Shown here: positions 1-12,925 of the stretch, piece by piece
How positions within the stretch are numbered: position 1 is the first letter of the stretch
How the letters are laid out: the number at the start of each line of letters is the position of its first letter
Assembly: GCF_037975245.1 (NCBI RefSeq)
Contig: NC_092572.1
Coordinates: 33,267,989-33,331,988 of the forward strand
DNA from: Apostichopus japonicus
Taxonomy: Eukaryota; Echinodermata; Holothuroidea; Aspidochirotida; Stichopodidae
Direction: 5' to 3'
DNA length: 64,000 nt
Translations under genes and position numbers: made by a program
Notes under the pieces: generated by a model
What the model saw: only the letters and a program-made list of their open reading frames with translations
Told to the model about the DNA's origin: nothing
The model's database searches: none

Positions 1-3000
1 AGATAGAAGGTTGATTACTTATGCATGAATTCTTTAATTTTCCGGCCTGTGGGTGATAACAAAGGTAGGCGTATGGCAATTTGTTCATAGAGGGACTGAT
101 GGGCAGGGTAGGAGAGTGGAGGCCGGGAATTTAGTGATGGAACCGGTCCCAAAACTCTTAACCTGGTTCGCGTCTCCACGGATCGTCGGTCTAGCGGGTA
201 CGCGTTCATACGTACTCAATCTGAAACCAAACTCGGCCAATACCATAACATGGGCCTAATGTTATTACGAAATATTGGCTATGCGGGCCTTCAGTCACGT
301 AATGGTAAGAATGTAAACAACTGTTCGTTTAATTAAATTTACCTGATAACTGATTTGTACATCCAACACCTGTTCTTTCTTTGCTTTGCACGTGCTCCAG
401 GCCGGGCGCGGCTATTTATGGATAGATATTTAGAAACTGTAATATTATTCAACCCTTATTATTAAATAGTTGAGTCAATGTTATACTTACAAGCAAATCA
501 AATGTTGTTTGATTCTTTCAAGTATAGAGAGATCCTGTTCATTTTTTGTTTGGGACCTACCACTAAATTACCGGGGGGTGGTCAGTTTATGAGCGTAAGA
601 GTCCCTTCCGCCTCAAACTGACAAAGTAAAATAAACTAACTTACTAATAAATTACAAGGTATTGAGGAGTTTAAGGGACTAAGAATGGTTTGGGTTACAG
701 CTCAATCATCATAATTCTAGAACTATTTGTTTATAGTGCACATTAACACAGTGAGTTTTACGGGAAAAGATTACCATGTGACAAAATCTACAATTCTTAC
801 AATCGAAGCTGGGGCCTTCGATTATTCATATGCATAAATCTTCTATGCGTATAATCGTACACTGAGAATGAAGACCTGAAACCGTTACAATAAAAGTGTA
901 GAATGTTTGAATAACGACTACGTATTTGGGATGCGTTCCCGTTTTACGGTTCGCCCTGTGGAACAAATATAACATATTTTGTACCCGTATTAATTCGAAT
1001 ATAGACACGTATATTTTATTAGTCAATCGGAAGGTCGATTTATATGGTTGTCTTAAATCGCATATTAATTCAAATATATACAAGGATGATCAGCTGATTT
1101 AATACTTGATATATTCGAATTAATACACATATATATTGGAATTGTATATAAACTCCAATGAGTATGCGTAAAATATATGGTATATGTGTTTCCCCAGGGC
1201 CTACCATTCCCGTTCGAGCAGCTCATGCAAGATTAAACTAGGATCGGCCTAACTGAAGAAACAAAGAACCAACGAGGAGTAGGGTCAGGGAGGAGGGGAC
1301 CAGACCGAGCACCATCCTACCCTGGGAAATCCATTCTAAACTGCAGAACCCACCAAGTGACCGTACTACCACCTGCGGACATACTGTCCGTGAACAAGGA
1401 ACTCCTTACTTCCATTGTATGGCTACACAATGGATGCTGTGCGTGTGATTTACTGTTACGAAGAGAAAGACTAACCACTGTAGCTGGCTTAACATGTCAG
1501 CAACCTTAGAATATCGAATACTGTCAAATATTGACATAGAATAATAAACCACTCAACCTTTGTAACTTTAGTTGTGGAGCTCAGTTTAATATAAATGTGT
1601 TATTCATTGTTCTCTCGTAGCGAGTTTAAAGCACAAAGTACTTGTGAGATTCAAGTTGACATTATATGGAATTTATGTAAAAGCCCTTGTCGGGATCCAG
1701 GGAGAATCCCCAGAGCTGTAGGATTCAAGATATTTCTTCTTTTTTCACTGCATTGCATGTAGACAGGTCTCTTGTAATCTTAAACGCAGAACCATAAGAC
1801 AGAATATAGACACATTCCAAAGATGGATGTGTTTCATTGAAATACCATTCAAAGTTCCTATATGGTCTCAGACGGCGATACCCGGAAGTTGCAGTATTTT
1901 GTTTTGGTTAATTTGAGCGTAAAAGAGAGTGCTTCAGAAGACGACCCGGATTTCTTACAATTTGAATTTCATGTAAAACATGAAAATATTAATAAATTAA
2001 ACCGTGGATCACCGATAAAGCGTGCTATGCGGAGATGGGTTAGGACGTGATCTCTAGTCCCTTAAATTCCCTCTGATATGCAATAGATACAGGTTGGTTT
2101 TTGCACTTCCAAAATGTTTGCCCCATTAACTGTTTGCTTATTCTTGTGTTCAATTTTGCAATTGCCGGTGCCGCCACTGCCAGCAAAAACCAAAAATGAT
2201 TTAAAGAAAAATTCCGGCGACTGTCAGGAAAACGTTGAAACTTGATATCATTTCACAATGGTAGTATAATGTGTGGGTGTCACTTTAATCACAAATTTCT
2301 GTTCAAGAGTGCAAAACACAGCTAATTCTAGTTCACCACTGACTTCCTGGAATGACACAGTGCACAGACTACATACTATGTATTGTCATTGTAATACAAG
2401 GAAGCTGGTGATACATCCGTCGTGTGGCTACACGATGAATATCATATATCCAATTTACTGTGAAACGTACTATTAGAGAGGTAAGATAAACAGGAAAGGA
2501 AAAACTACTCTAGCTGACTTGAATAACATATCAGAAATCTTCTAGTTTCGATTGAGTATGTATACGTGCATAGCACAAAAGACAATCAACCTTTGAACCG
2601 TGGAGCTCAATGCACAGTCGCGTACGTGTACAGTGGGCGTTGTTTATCAGTCACGCGTTCAGTATTGATATGTACAGTGTTGTTCAGTGTAATAATCTGC
2701 TTTCATATTGCCACTCTCACAACTCATTTCTATTTATCGTATTTCCATAACGTCGTTCTTACTACATTGGGGTAACTTCCTTCTCTTCGGGTTACATATC
2801 AAGATACTATTCGTGATCATTTTCAGCTCGGGTGTGTTTTTAAGTTGACGAAGAAGGATTCAAAGGATCCTTGGTTCACACGGCAACATCACACAAGTGA
2901 ATTAGAGTGGTTTTCAATGTAAGTGTTACCCTTTCTGTGTGTATTACAGCAGTACACAGTTATTAGTATGATATTTGTCAATGGCTATGGTTTAGAAGGA

Positions 3001-5629
3001 AGCGTTATGGGGTTCCCCGGTAGCGGGTATACATAAGCTTAAACAGAAAGGTAGTCTATAGTTTAATTAATTAAATTAATTAACTGAGACCACCATCTTA
3101 ATATACCGCTTCTAACGATAGATACGGCTATTTCAATGTAAACCCTTAATATAAACCGTTTCTACTCCAGGAAGTGTAGGTTAACAACTTCCTGATCAAT
3201 CCAAGTAATATGTGTTTCATCATGGCAGATGATCTTGACAAGCTTTATATTCCTGATATATAATGTTAACTTACATTATTAAATGTCATAAATTGTCTAC
3301 TTATTTATTGTATTGTTTTCGTACATTGTGCATGGAAAAACACAAACAATATAGAACTGTTGCCAGATACGTTCATCAAATTTTGTGATGAATTAAGTTT
3401 TCCGGTGATTATTTTAGACAATGAACTTCAGTTCAGCTATGGGAATATTCTTTGACTGAATTGATATAAGTATATCAGGTTTAGGTGTGAAGTTCTTATA
3501 GCGTTATTACTGTAGCTTACATATCACTCCATAATAAAAGCATTAACTCCTAGTGAGTGGTCAACCTCAATTCAGGTGAAAAACTGTAGACTCCTCGTGA
3601 TGCTCTTGCAATGTAGACATATCTGTCAACTCGAAAAATACGTAGTTCATTAATGGAAATCTTAATGAGAGAACTAACATGTTTGCATCAATATTTCTCA
3701 CTGTTACACTATTTTGTTTATGTACATCATACTAGTTATTTATTTAAGCCTACCATTTGATACTGTTTTTGAGGTACATTTAAAACATATACTAAATATA
3801 ATCTAATTTGACTGTACTTAGTTCAACACATTAATTCTTCCAAAGATTCAATCACTTCTGGGACGCACTAATTTTATGCTGTATATTTCTTAACATCAAT
3901 GAAACCTTGATTCCAAATTATGTGTTCCGAAAGTAGCCTTTTGAACATGTCTACATAGAACAACAACGCTGTGCGTATGTTAGACATATTTATCTATATA
4001 TAGTTTTCAAATCAGTATATATTGAAGGTGCAATACTGCTTACTTATACGAAAGACAAACATTTTGCACTTGTGTTATATGATTAATATGAACCTTTAAT
4101 TAAGTACTATTATTCCGGTTCAGTTGAGCAGGATCGCGTGAACTTTTGAGATATCTGTCAGAAGATGGCCAATATGATCCGGCCCACCATCACACCGTAA
4201 GTAATACCCTATTTAGTAACCCGCCTTAAATCAATTGCCTTAAATGTGACCCGAATCCCACTTTACCGTCTTAAGTTCCCCATCTGTTTTGACTGAAGGT
4301 TACTCCCATCTTCGACTAAACGAATGCTTCATTCTAATATTTCATGAATATATTTTAATATTTTAATATTATAATATATATAATATGTCATGAATATCTG
4401 TTCCTTTCAGCGATGCTCTGGTTAATTTGTTCCTCCGTTCTATTTCATTAAATTGGCGGGGCATAAGGAATTTGGTTGATGGTGATGTCGTTGTTTGTGC
4501 GGTTGCGTCTCAGTGTATGCGACACTGTGTTTGTACACACAATAACTCAAAAAGTATATGATGGCCAAAGTTAATGCATTGTATATGGATTTGTCTTTAT
4601 GTAAGTAAAAGAACCCAATTGAAATTGGTGGATGCAAATAGACATACGACGTCAACTGATGTCAAAGTCTGAAAACTGAATAAACAAGATACCTCCAGAA
4701 GGAAGGACAACGTCGTTAAACTTCACAGCCATAAGCCAAGCTCGGATGGACTTAATACTTGGTGTGTGTTATTACTTTAATGAGGACAATAATTTGTTGT
4801 TTTATATGGAGAATAAAGATCACTTGCGTTCAACACAGGTTACAGTCTGAAAACCTTGTTAACACTCTTAATTAAAGTTTAGATGAAATTCATACGTCGT
4901 ACGGGAATCCATTTTAGCCAGTTCAAGAAACTTATTATGTTCTAATGAGGTCCAAAAATTAAAACCTTGTAATAATAATAATAACACATAATCTTTATAT
5001 AAACATACCTTCAAGCTTAAAAGCATACGTTGTAAGACACTTTACCGTAGTGAGTACAAACAAAGCATTTTGTTATGTTGGGGTCAAAGATCATGTCAGG
5101 TCAATAGTGGTCAAAGTCTGATAATGTTGTTGTGACAGTGCCACAAATATTGAAACTTGAATGGGCTGAATGTGTGGTATAGAGATCCATATTAGTGAGT
5201 GCAAGAATCATTATGTATTTAAAATGGAATCAGTGGAATCATGTAAACACCATCACTCCAGAGGTGCAACTTAAATGAACTTCATAATTTGTAAGTACAT
5301 GCACCTGGGTCAGTACAAATATATTGCTTTTTATGAGGTCAAAGGTCATTCTATATAAGACGTCAACGTCACTGATACATTCAGGACTCACCCGTGTGTA
5401 GAAACAAACAGGTATACTTAGCACACAGACCTATAAATATAGTATTACTCACTGGTGAAATCTCAGTATTCATTAATGCGGCCGTAAATCTGATTTTAAT
5501 TTCTTTATCTCTCTTCATAATGAAGCAAGAGGGTTGCGCTCTCGTATTTGAGGCTGTGTAATATGAATATTAGAAATAATGAGGAAAAATGCGAAATTTA
5601 TATTTTTTGAAATTCAAAGGGAAGTCCTA

Positions 5630-5665
<36 letters not shown>

Positions 5666-6690
5666 GGTTGTTCTGTTGAGATACATTTCATAGTTACAGG
5701 CACTGCATTTGCTAATATATGTAAACAGCCGCTTTCACCCTCTTGTGAGTTATTCATGTGACATTGGCGGCAATAAGCTCTTTTTCAAAGCATCGTTTCC
5801 CGACAGCATGTATCTTGAAGGAAACCTCACGATAGAGAAGAATATCAAACAAGACTTAGATACTGGCAGCTTTGTTTAACTTCACTAGCTTAGACATAGA
5901 CATGACGGTAAATCACATGTTAATTTAACGTCCCCCGCTGTTTTTTTGCGAGCGATTTATCGGCGTCTGCAGAAAATATCTGAGCGGTCAAACAAATGTC
6001 GGGATCTCGATAACTGGTTCATTGATTTACATTAAAAGAATCATCATGTTAACTGCTTAATCGTCAAATATATTCGAAAGAGGCCCGGCGGGGTTTAGAG
6101 GGCCAAGCCCTCAGACATTGAAGCGTTTTGAAATATTTAAGTGGCGTATAGCAAGGAGCAACAGCCCCCCCCCCCCCCCACAGCCCCTCCCCCCTAAATC
6201 GCTTTACTTACCATTTTGGTGGGTGTACGAAGAGACGTAAGAAAGTGATTTTTTCTTTTAAACGTTGTCTTTGGCGGATGGGCGCAAGGTTATTTTATTT
6301 TCGTTGGGATCCCCTTACCAGAATATTTACGCCGCGGTGTTATTTCTTTTCAAGAGGACCATTCCTTGGGATGTGTTTTAGCCCTGGTGTCCTGGATCTG
6401 TGTAGGTTTGGATATTCTTGTTCTCGAATAGCGCTTTGAAACACACACACATATTAATTTTCAGAGCGATTTTGTTTTATATCACTGGAATTTGTTTAAA
6501 GCCCTGGTGGGGGGGGGGGTGACGAATTCACCGGAAGCTGTTAAAGTGTGAGAAATTCCTTCGCAGAGACTTGGAAGCATAATAAATGTGAGAGAAATGA
6601 AGTACTTTCACATTTAGGATACAAATAAATAAGTGGTTTCATTTAATTGTAATCCCGACTCGATATTCGTAAACACAATCAAGTGCTGAA
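1..6690. other. Intergenic, no gene recognised
   Basis: AT-rich sequence with only short open frames (under 90 codons) that show no family motif and no consistent splice borders. It holds an inverted pair (ATTAATTCGAATAT near 990 and its reverse complement near 1112), an AT-rich block around 4340-4390, degenerate repeats with GGTCAAAG-type words between about 4640 and 5420, a TG microsatellite, and C- or G-homopolymer tracts near 6165-6190 and 6510. I see no RNA gene. Confidence 0.6.
5635..5663. repeat. (TG)n microsatellite
   Basis: A pure run of about 14 TG units, flanked by unrelated AT-rich sequence. Confidence 0.95.
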
Positions 6691-6691
6691 A

Positions 6692-7033
6692 CAAGGGCGT
6701 AGGAACCGAGGGGCTGGGGGGGGCGCCAGCCCCCAGTGAAAAATATGGGGGGGGCGGAAGTATCATTCCGCCCCCCCCCCCGCTCCGCAAGTCAGAAAAC
6801 CCCTTTTTCATTTCCAAATGAGAAAAAAATATCATTTGGAGCACCAAATTGCATCTAAGGCCAGGTGAAAATGTAAAATTCTTTACAAAATGGAGTGAGT
6901 GTTGAAGTGTGCTTTATTGCACCAAATTGCATCTCAGGCCACCTGGAAATGAAAAAAAATCCAGACCCCTCCCCCAGGCCGGCCATCAGTCTTCAGCCCC
7001 CCCCCCACTCACAAGTACCTTCCTACGCCATTG
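6692..7033. mobile_element. hAT-type MITE (non-autonomous)
   Basis: A 342-bp element with ends CAAGGGCGTAGGAA and, on the other strand, CAATGGCGTAGGAA. It is flanked by an exact 8-bp duplication TGCTGAAA (6684-6691 and 7034-7041). An 8-bp target duplication and a CA(G/A)NGGCGTAGG terminus are typical of hAT elements. The interior has C/G-homopolymer tracts and no coding potential. A second copy of the family in the opposite orientation lies at 44758-45150. Confidence 0.85.
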
Positions 7034-7041
7034 TGCTGAAA

Positions 7042-8260
7042 TACTAACTAAGAGACAAACCGCACCGCTCCAACATCCCTTAAGGGTTGTAAAACCAGCC
7101 TGAATTAGCTGTGATTGCCCCACCGCTCCTTTTGATTGATTGAATGTATGCTCCGTGTGATCCTCGTAGACTAGAGTTTCCGTTCAAACATTAATGTATC
7201 ATTTTACTTTTATGATTGATTTTATTGTATAGATGTCATACAGATAAAAGCCAGATTTATCTATGAATGATTAGCCAGGTTTATTATTAACGTACCATTA
7301 ATGTAGTTTGTCGTATAAATGAGGTATTTGTATGATTTGATTTGATTAGTAAACAATGAAGAGCTGTAGATATTTTAAACGAAAGTATAAGTTAGCTATA
7401 GGCATTTCTCATGCCATATACAACCATTAAATGTCTTTGAAATATCCATATTATATTGAACCAGAGGAACTTTCCTCAAGACCCCTTCCATAAATCTATT
7501 TTTTGTGGTTCGCATTTCGGGTTTGGAGCTCAGATAACAGATTAACGTCGTATACGGGCAATATCATAAATTTTGGTAATTCACTAAAATACTACATAGT
7601 ATTTGAAATTCCCTTCTGAATGTGCTTCTTTGTGAAGGATATAAGCGTAGACAAGGGGTCCTTTTGTTCATGGAAATGCACTTTCTATATGATATGTCCT
7701 TACAATTAAGCCTATCTTTGATAAGAAGATGACGTCCCCTAATGCGAAAAGCACCTTGCGGCCGCTTTGTAGAGTGTAAAACTTTATTTGATAATGAATT
7801 GTGGAAGCCCGCCATCTATTTTTACATTTTCGCTGTATTTACATTGGTATGGCGCCATCGATTTAAAAACTTTCGCTCCGTTGTGTATGTTTGCAAAATC
7901 GTGCATAGGTCCTGGATCAGTTCTTTTCTGTTAGGTGTTGTACTTCTGATAGTTGGCCAAGGGACAGGTATCTTCCCACCCGATCAGTATAGGGCCTTAT
8001 TGTTTGCTACGCATGCTGCAGACAACTGCAAGCTTTGTGGAGATCCTTAAAGGTCGGTATAACCAGTATGTGGCCCTAAATTATAGAACGCTAAATTTGC
8101 TAGAAGTTTTCAAAAAGTACTTTCCTTCAGGTCTTTACTCTCCAAATTGTTCTCAACATTTTTAAGGAACACTCAAGATAACTGAAAATCCGAGTGAGGA
8201 AAATTTCCTTGAAGGTTGACATTAAAACATTTTTGACCAAAAGTGACCGGCATATTTGAA
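7042..8260. other. Intergenic, no gene recognised
   Basis: AT-rich sequence. An ATG-started 102-codon frame at 7742-8050 (plus) is hydrophobic and ends in KLCGDP, but it has no recognisable family motif and overlaps another open frame. I do not call it a gene. Confidence 0.5.
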
Positions 8261-8435
8261 TGATATAATACAATATCTTTCTTACCCGCCCGTTTCCTAC
8301 TTTCTTAGCGATGTTTTCCTTGCTGTTTTTGCTCAGTTTTTTGCTTCCTTTTATTGAAAGAATGGCCTCAAATCGTATGAAATTTATTGGCCTCAAATAT
8401 GTTATATATACATAGAAAGTAGGAAACGGGCGGGT
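8261..8435. repeat. Host inverted repeat, right arm split by transposon
   Basis: 8261-8305 (contains TTACCCGCCCGTTTCC) is the near-perfect reverse complement of the sequence starting at 8414 (AGAAAGTAGGAAACGGGCGG), with about 108 bp between the arms. The right arm stops at 8435 where the large transposon begins, and it resumes at 25754 with GTAAGAAA. The uninterrupted arm therefore formed a hairpin-type repeat. A further plus-strand copy without the insertion lies at about 26029-26108. Confidence 0.85.
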
Positions 8436-8455
8436 CCCTTACAAAAAAATCCCAC
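8436..8455 (+). repeat. Left terminal inverted repeat
   Basis: The sequence CCCTTACAAAAAAATCCCAC matches the reverse complement of 25734-25753 at all 20 positions. Similarity then stops, giving way to the subterminal repeats. Confidence 0.95.
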
Positions 8456-8870
8456 GTAAAACCCATAGGAAATCGACCATTTCCTATAGGAATAAGCAAA
8501 ATACTGTGGGATTTTCAAGTATATGTGGGGTTTTCAGGAAAATTCCTATGGGTTATTTACAAATCCCACATTACTTATCCCACATGGTTTTGTTATATTC
8601 CTATAGGATTGCAAGATTATATGGGATTTACCAGAAATTCATGTGTTTTTTTTTACAAATCCCACATTATTTTGGAGTTGACGTGGGAATTCCTGGAATA
8701 TTCATGTGGGTTACCATAAATCCCACATGAATTTGATTAAACCATGTGGGATTTAAAGTTAACATGTGTTTTTCGGCACACTCATGTGGGTTTTTTACAA
8801 ATCCCACATGAATTTGCAGTTTGTGTCGATTTTTGAAATATTTATGTGGGTACACCTGGTGTAATACAAA
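8456..8870. repeat. Left subterminal repeat cluster of the transposon
   Basis: More than a dozen copies, in both orientations, of words built on AAATCCCACATGAATTTG / ATGTGGGATTT, with variants around CCTATAGGAA. Spacing is irregular, about 20-60 bp. CACTA elements typically carry such subterminal arrays as binding sites for the element's own proteins; that role here is inferred. Confidence 0.85.
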
Positions 8871-10009
8871 ATTATTGTGGCTCTTTTATTTTTGGGGGGA
8901 ATTTGTTTTTTGTGCATCTCAGTTGTTGTCATATTAAGTAGAATCCTTGTGGCTTTATGAATTACATGCAGTACTGAGACTTTATTATTCCTTCTAATTA
9001 TTGAATATTTCCATGCATGCCTAGGTGAGTGAACCCGGTCTCACATGTAGAGTTTACTGGTTAGTTTCACTCCACATGCAAGTGTAGTTAATTATTTTAA
9101 AACTGACAAATATGTGAGCTTTTTAACACAAGCAAAACCCATGCAACTTTCCTTTGTGATATAGTCTGTTTACCAACGGAACTGGCATAGGAGTATCCAT
9201 TGTAGTTCATTTTGCTGAGCAAGCATCTCATATACTACCTCTAACTAGTGCCAAACAGTCGCAGAAATCAGTTGAAGAAATTAATATAAGCCGTGCCCAA
9301 TTATTAATTCAAAATGGTACCAAAATCAGCACGGGTCATCTACTAAGTATGGGCCGACCTATGTAATAAGTATGAGTTTTATCCAACTTACAGTTTGGTT
9401 ACAAGCTTGGCATCACACAGACAAGCACATGCTATTGGAAATTTTCTTGTATAAAAAAATGATGGACTGAACCTTTTTGAAAAGAAAATTATATGACTCA
9501 TTAACCTCAAGTATTCAAGAGATACAAACAAGTGTAGATTTTTGTTCCTCTACTTTTATTAAACCTTGATTCTCACACAAAGCAAATATACATTATTAAA
9601 CGGAAGTAATATAATTGTTTAATTTTGTCTAACCACCCCTCACAGTAACCCCTGCCACCAGAAGGCAAAGAATATGTTGTTGGTCCCGCAGATGTGTTAT
9701 CATTCACTACAAAAACAAACAAAAAAATCCCTGTAGACACACAAACAAGGACTTTAAGCAGCTGTTTATATGGTAACTTCTCTCACCATCAATTGCACTC
9801 GAACAAAAAACTGTATTGTTAGTTTGTTGGATTAACATCACAACAGATGTGTAAAATTTGGAGAAGTCCGCTACCTTTCAAAACCAGAATGAAAACATTT
9901 CATGGTTCCTTGCTGCTGTTCATTAGTTCCATTCATAGGAAAATTTCTAACAAAGCCCTAATACAACAACAGCAATTTATGCCCCCAAGCTTTTGTTGCC
10001 AAAGTAATG
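8871..10009. other. Transposon interior, no gene
   Basis: Non-coding sequence between the left subterminal cluster and the tandem-repeat block. It has degenerate dispersed-repeat words such as CATCTACTAAGTATGGG near 9340, which recur in similar form near 10195. Confidence 0.5.
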
Positions 10010-12300
10010 CTAAGCCCTGATATCAATTGCAAAGCACATCAGTGTGTGAAGACTATCTACCATTATCAGCATACCAAGTTTGACGAAATTCCGACTAGTA
10101 ATAGTAGCCAAGTAATTGCAATTTGGAGTATTTCACGTTGGACCCCATGACCTCATTAATATTTATGATATGAGCACCAAAATCAACAGGGTTCATCTAA
10201 TCACTATGGGCCACCCACCCACCAAGTATGGTAATGATTGGTCATTCCCTTGTTGAGTTATCGTGCATACAAACTTTTCATAACGAAATATTGCTAAGGC
10301 CCCCCCCCCCTCATAAATATGCATGATATCAATTGCAACACACATCAGTGTGGGAAGACTCTCTACCAATATCATCATACCAAGTTTGACGAAATTCCAA
10401 TAAATAGTAGTCAAGTTATTGCAATTTGGAGTTTATCACGTTTGACCTGTGACCTCATTAATATTTTTTTAACTTTGACCCCGTATAACTTCGCACACGA
10501 AGGACACACAGGGGTCAACCTATTGACATTTATGATCAGAAGGTACCTTTGACATCTGAAAATAGCATCGAAACTGTAAAAATCCTCAAAACACGAAAAG
10601 GTCACCAGAGGTCAAATTGAGGTCAAGGGTCACCCAGATGCGGGTCGACAACTGGATTACATTGAAGCAACTCCCAACCTTAACGGACAGTTCGTTCTCA
10701 AGTTATCACAAAAATACTAGTTTTTTATCATTAATTGACCTTTGGTGACCTCGGATCACATGACCGTTATGTTTGGAAACGATCCCTTAACTCATTCACA
10801 ACTACTCCCAAAATATCCACCGTGTCACACCTTGGAACTGGGAGTTATTGCATTAAATGTCTGAAAATTGACTTTGACCTCGTATAACTCCGCACACAAA
10901 GGTCACACGGGGGTCAACCTATTGACATTTATGATCAGAAGGTACCTTTCACATCTGAAAATAGCATCGAAACTGTAAAAATCCTCAAAACACGAAAAGG
11001 TCACCAGCGGTCAAATTGAGGTCAAGGGTCACCCAGATGCTGGTCGACAACTGGATTACATTGAAGCAACTCCCAACCTTAACGGACAGTTCGTTCTCAA
11101 GTTATCACAAAAATACTAGTTTGTTATCATTAATTTACCTTTGGTGACCTCGGATCACATGACCGTTATGTTTGGAAACGATCCCTTAACTCATTCACAA
11201 CTACTCCCAAAATATCCACCGTGTCACACCTTGGAACTGGGAGTTATTGCATTAAATGTCTGAAAATTGACTTTGACCTCGTATAACTCCGCACACAAAG
11301 GTCACACGGGGGTCAACCTATTGACATTTATGATCAGAAGGTACCTTTCACATCTGAAAATAGCATCGAAACTGTAAAAATCCTCAAAAGATGAAAAGGT
11401 CACCAGCGGTCAAATTGAGGTCAAGGGTCACCCATATGCAGGTGGACAATCGGATTACGTTGAAGCAACTCCCAACCGTAATGGACAATTTGTTCTCGAG
11501 TTATCGCAAAAATACTTGTTTTTTATTGTTATTGACCTTTGGTGACCTCGGATCACATGACCATTAAGTTTGAAAATATTCCCCTATACCATTTGCAACT
11601 TGTCCCAAAATATCAACCGTGTCCCACATTGGCACTGGGAGTTACTGCACTAAATGTCTGAAGATTAACTTTGACCTCATATAACTTAAGACACAAAGTC
11701 ACCTTGGGTCAACTTATTGACATTTTTGATCGGTGAGACATGAATATAGAATCAAACTATAAAAATTCAAACATTTTTTCTTTGGCCATTTTCTCCCCCC
11801 AAAATACTAGCTTTTTAACATTAATTGACCTTTGATGACCTCAGATCACATGACCGTTAAGTTTGAAAATATTTCCCTTTACCATTTGCAACTTGTCCAA
11901 GAATATCAACTTTGTCACACCTTGGAACTGGGAGTTATTGCATTAAATGTCTGAAAATTAACTTTGACCTATAACTTCGCACACGAAGGTCACACGGGTG
12001 TCAACCTATATACATTTTTGATCGGAAGGTACCTTTGATATCCAAATCTAGCATCAAAACCAAACATTTCTTTTTTGCACGTTTCCTTCCAAAATAAGCA
12101 CAAGTAAGCACATGTAGTTTTATCTCCTGATTCCAAAAAACAAAACGAAAAGTCTGTACAGCCATCCTAACTCCGACCGAAAAACTTTGACTCCATATAA
12201 CTTCGCACAAAAAGGTCACCAGGGGTCAACCTATTGACATTTATGTTCAGAAGGTATTTTTGACATCTGAAAATAGCATCAAAACAAATACAATTAAAGA
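10010..12300. repeat. Degenerate 399-bp tandem repeat array
   Basis: The landmark GGGGTCAACC occurs at 10511, 10910 and 11309, so three well-kept units repeat every 399 bp. Diverged or shortened units continue at about 11707, 11998 and 12214. A related shorter repeat (ATATCAATTGCAA...CACATCAGTGTG) occurs at about 10020 and 10325. Units are rich in AGGTCA/TGACCT words. Units two and three differ at only a few bases, which implies recent duplication or gene conversion. Confidence 0.9.
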
Positions 12301-12925
12301 ATGAATACCCGCAATACTGTACAAAATGTATAATGAACACGATCCGTAATCATCTGCACTTTAAAATAATGCAATAAGTTTGTCAACAGGCGAGGACTTT
12401 TACCACCTCAATAATAGCCAGGGCAACCCATGCCAGCTACAACCATTACAGGAATTTCCACCTACCTGTTCCTAGACAGTAGGAATTTTCACCCTGTTGA
12501 CGCTCTATAGCTGTCCACAATGCCTGGCTAAGATTCAAGGACAATCTCTGAGACAACTTTAAACAACAGTAACAAATGATGTTCAAAATACAAAATCAGT
12601 TTATACTCTTTAAACAGCAAGCAGTACAATACTCGATAGGTGTTATCATCAACTGTCAATACAACAAGCCAGGATGACAAACATCGTTAACGTTCTGTAA
12701 AACCCAACGATACAATGCATAGATGCCACCATATACCCAACCTAACCGGTACTGTAAGTTGTAACCTTACACTTAACAGTAACACTACAGTATTATAGTA
12801 CGCAATAGCACCCACATGCTTTACGATAAACAAGACACGCTATGAACCCGTAAGACCAAGGTCCAAAAACATAACCTAACATATGTACTTTGTACATAAA
12901 AAAAAACCAGCTGAAATGGCCAAGA
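12301..12925. other. 3' flank of transposase gene
   Basis: A non-coding stretch immediately downstream, in the minus direction, of the transposase stop codon. It probably holds the 3' untranslated region. I found no clear AATAAA close to the stop. Confidence 0.4.

Noticed and set aside
7742-8050. 102-codon ATG-started frame
   Set aside because: Hydrophobic composition without motifs, overlapping competing frames and no splice or promoter context.
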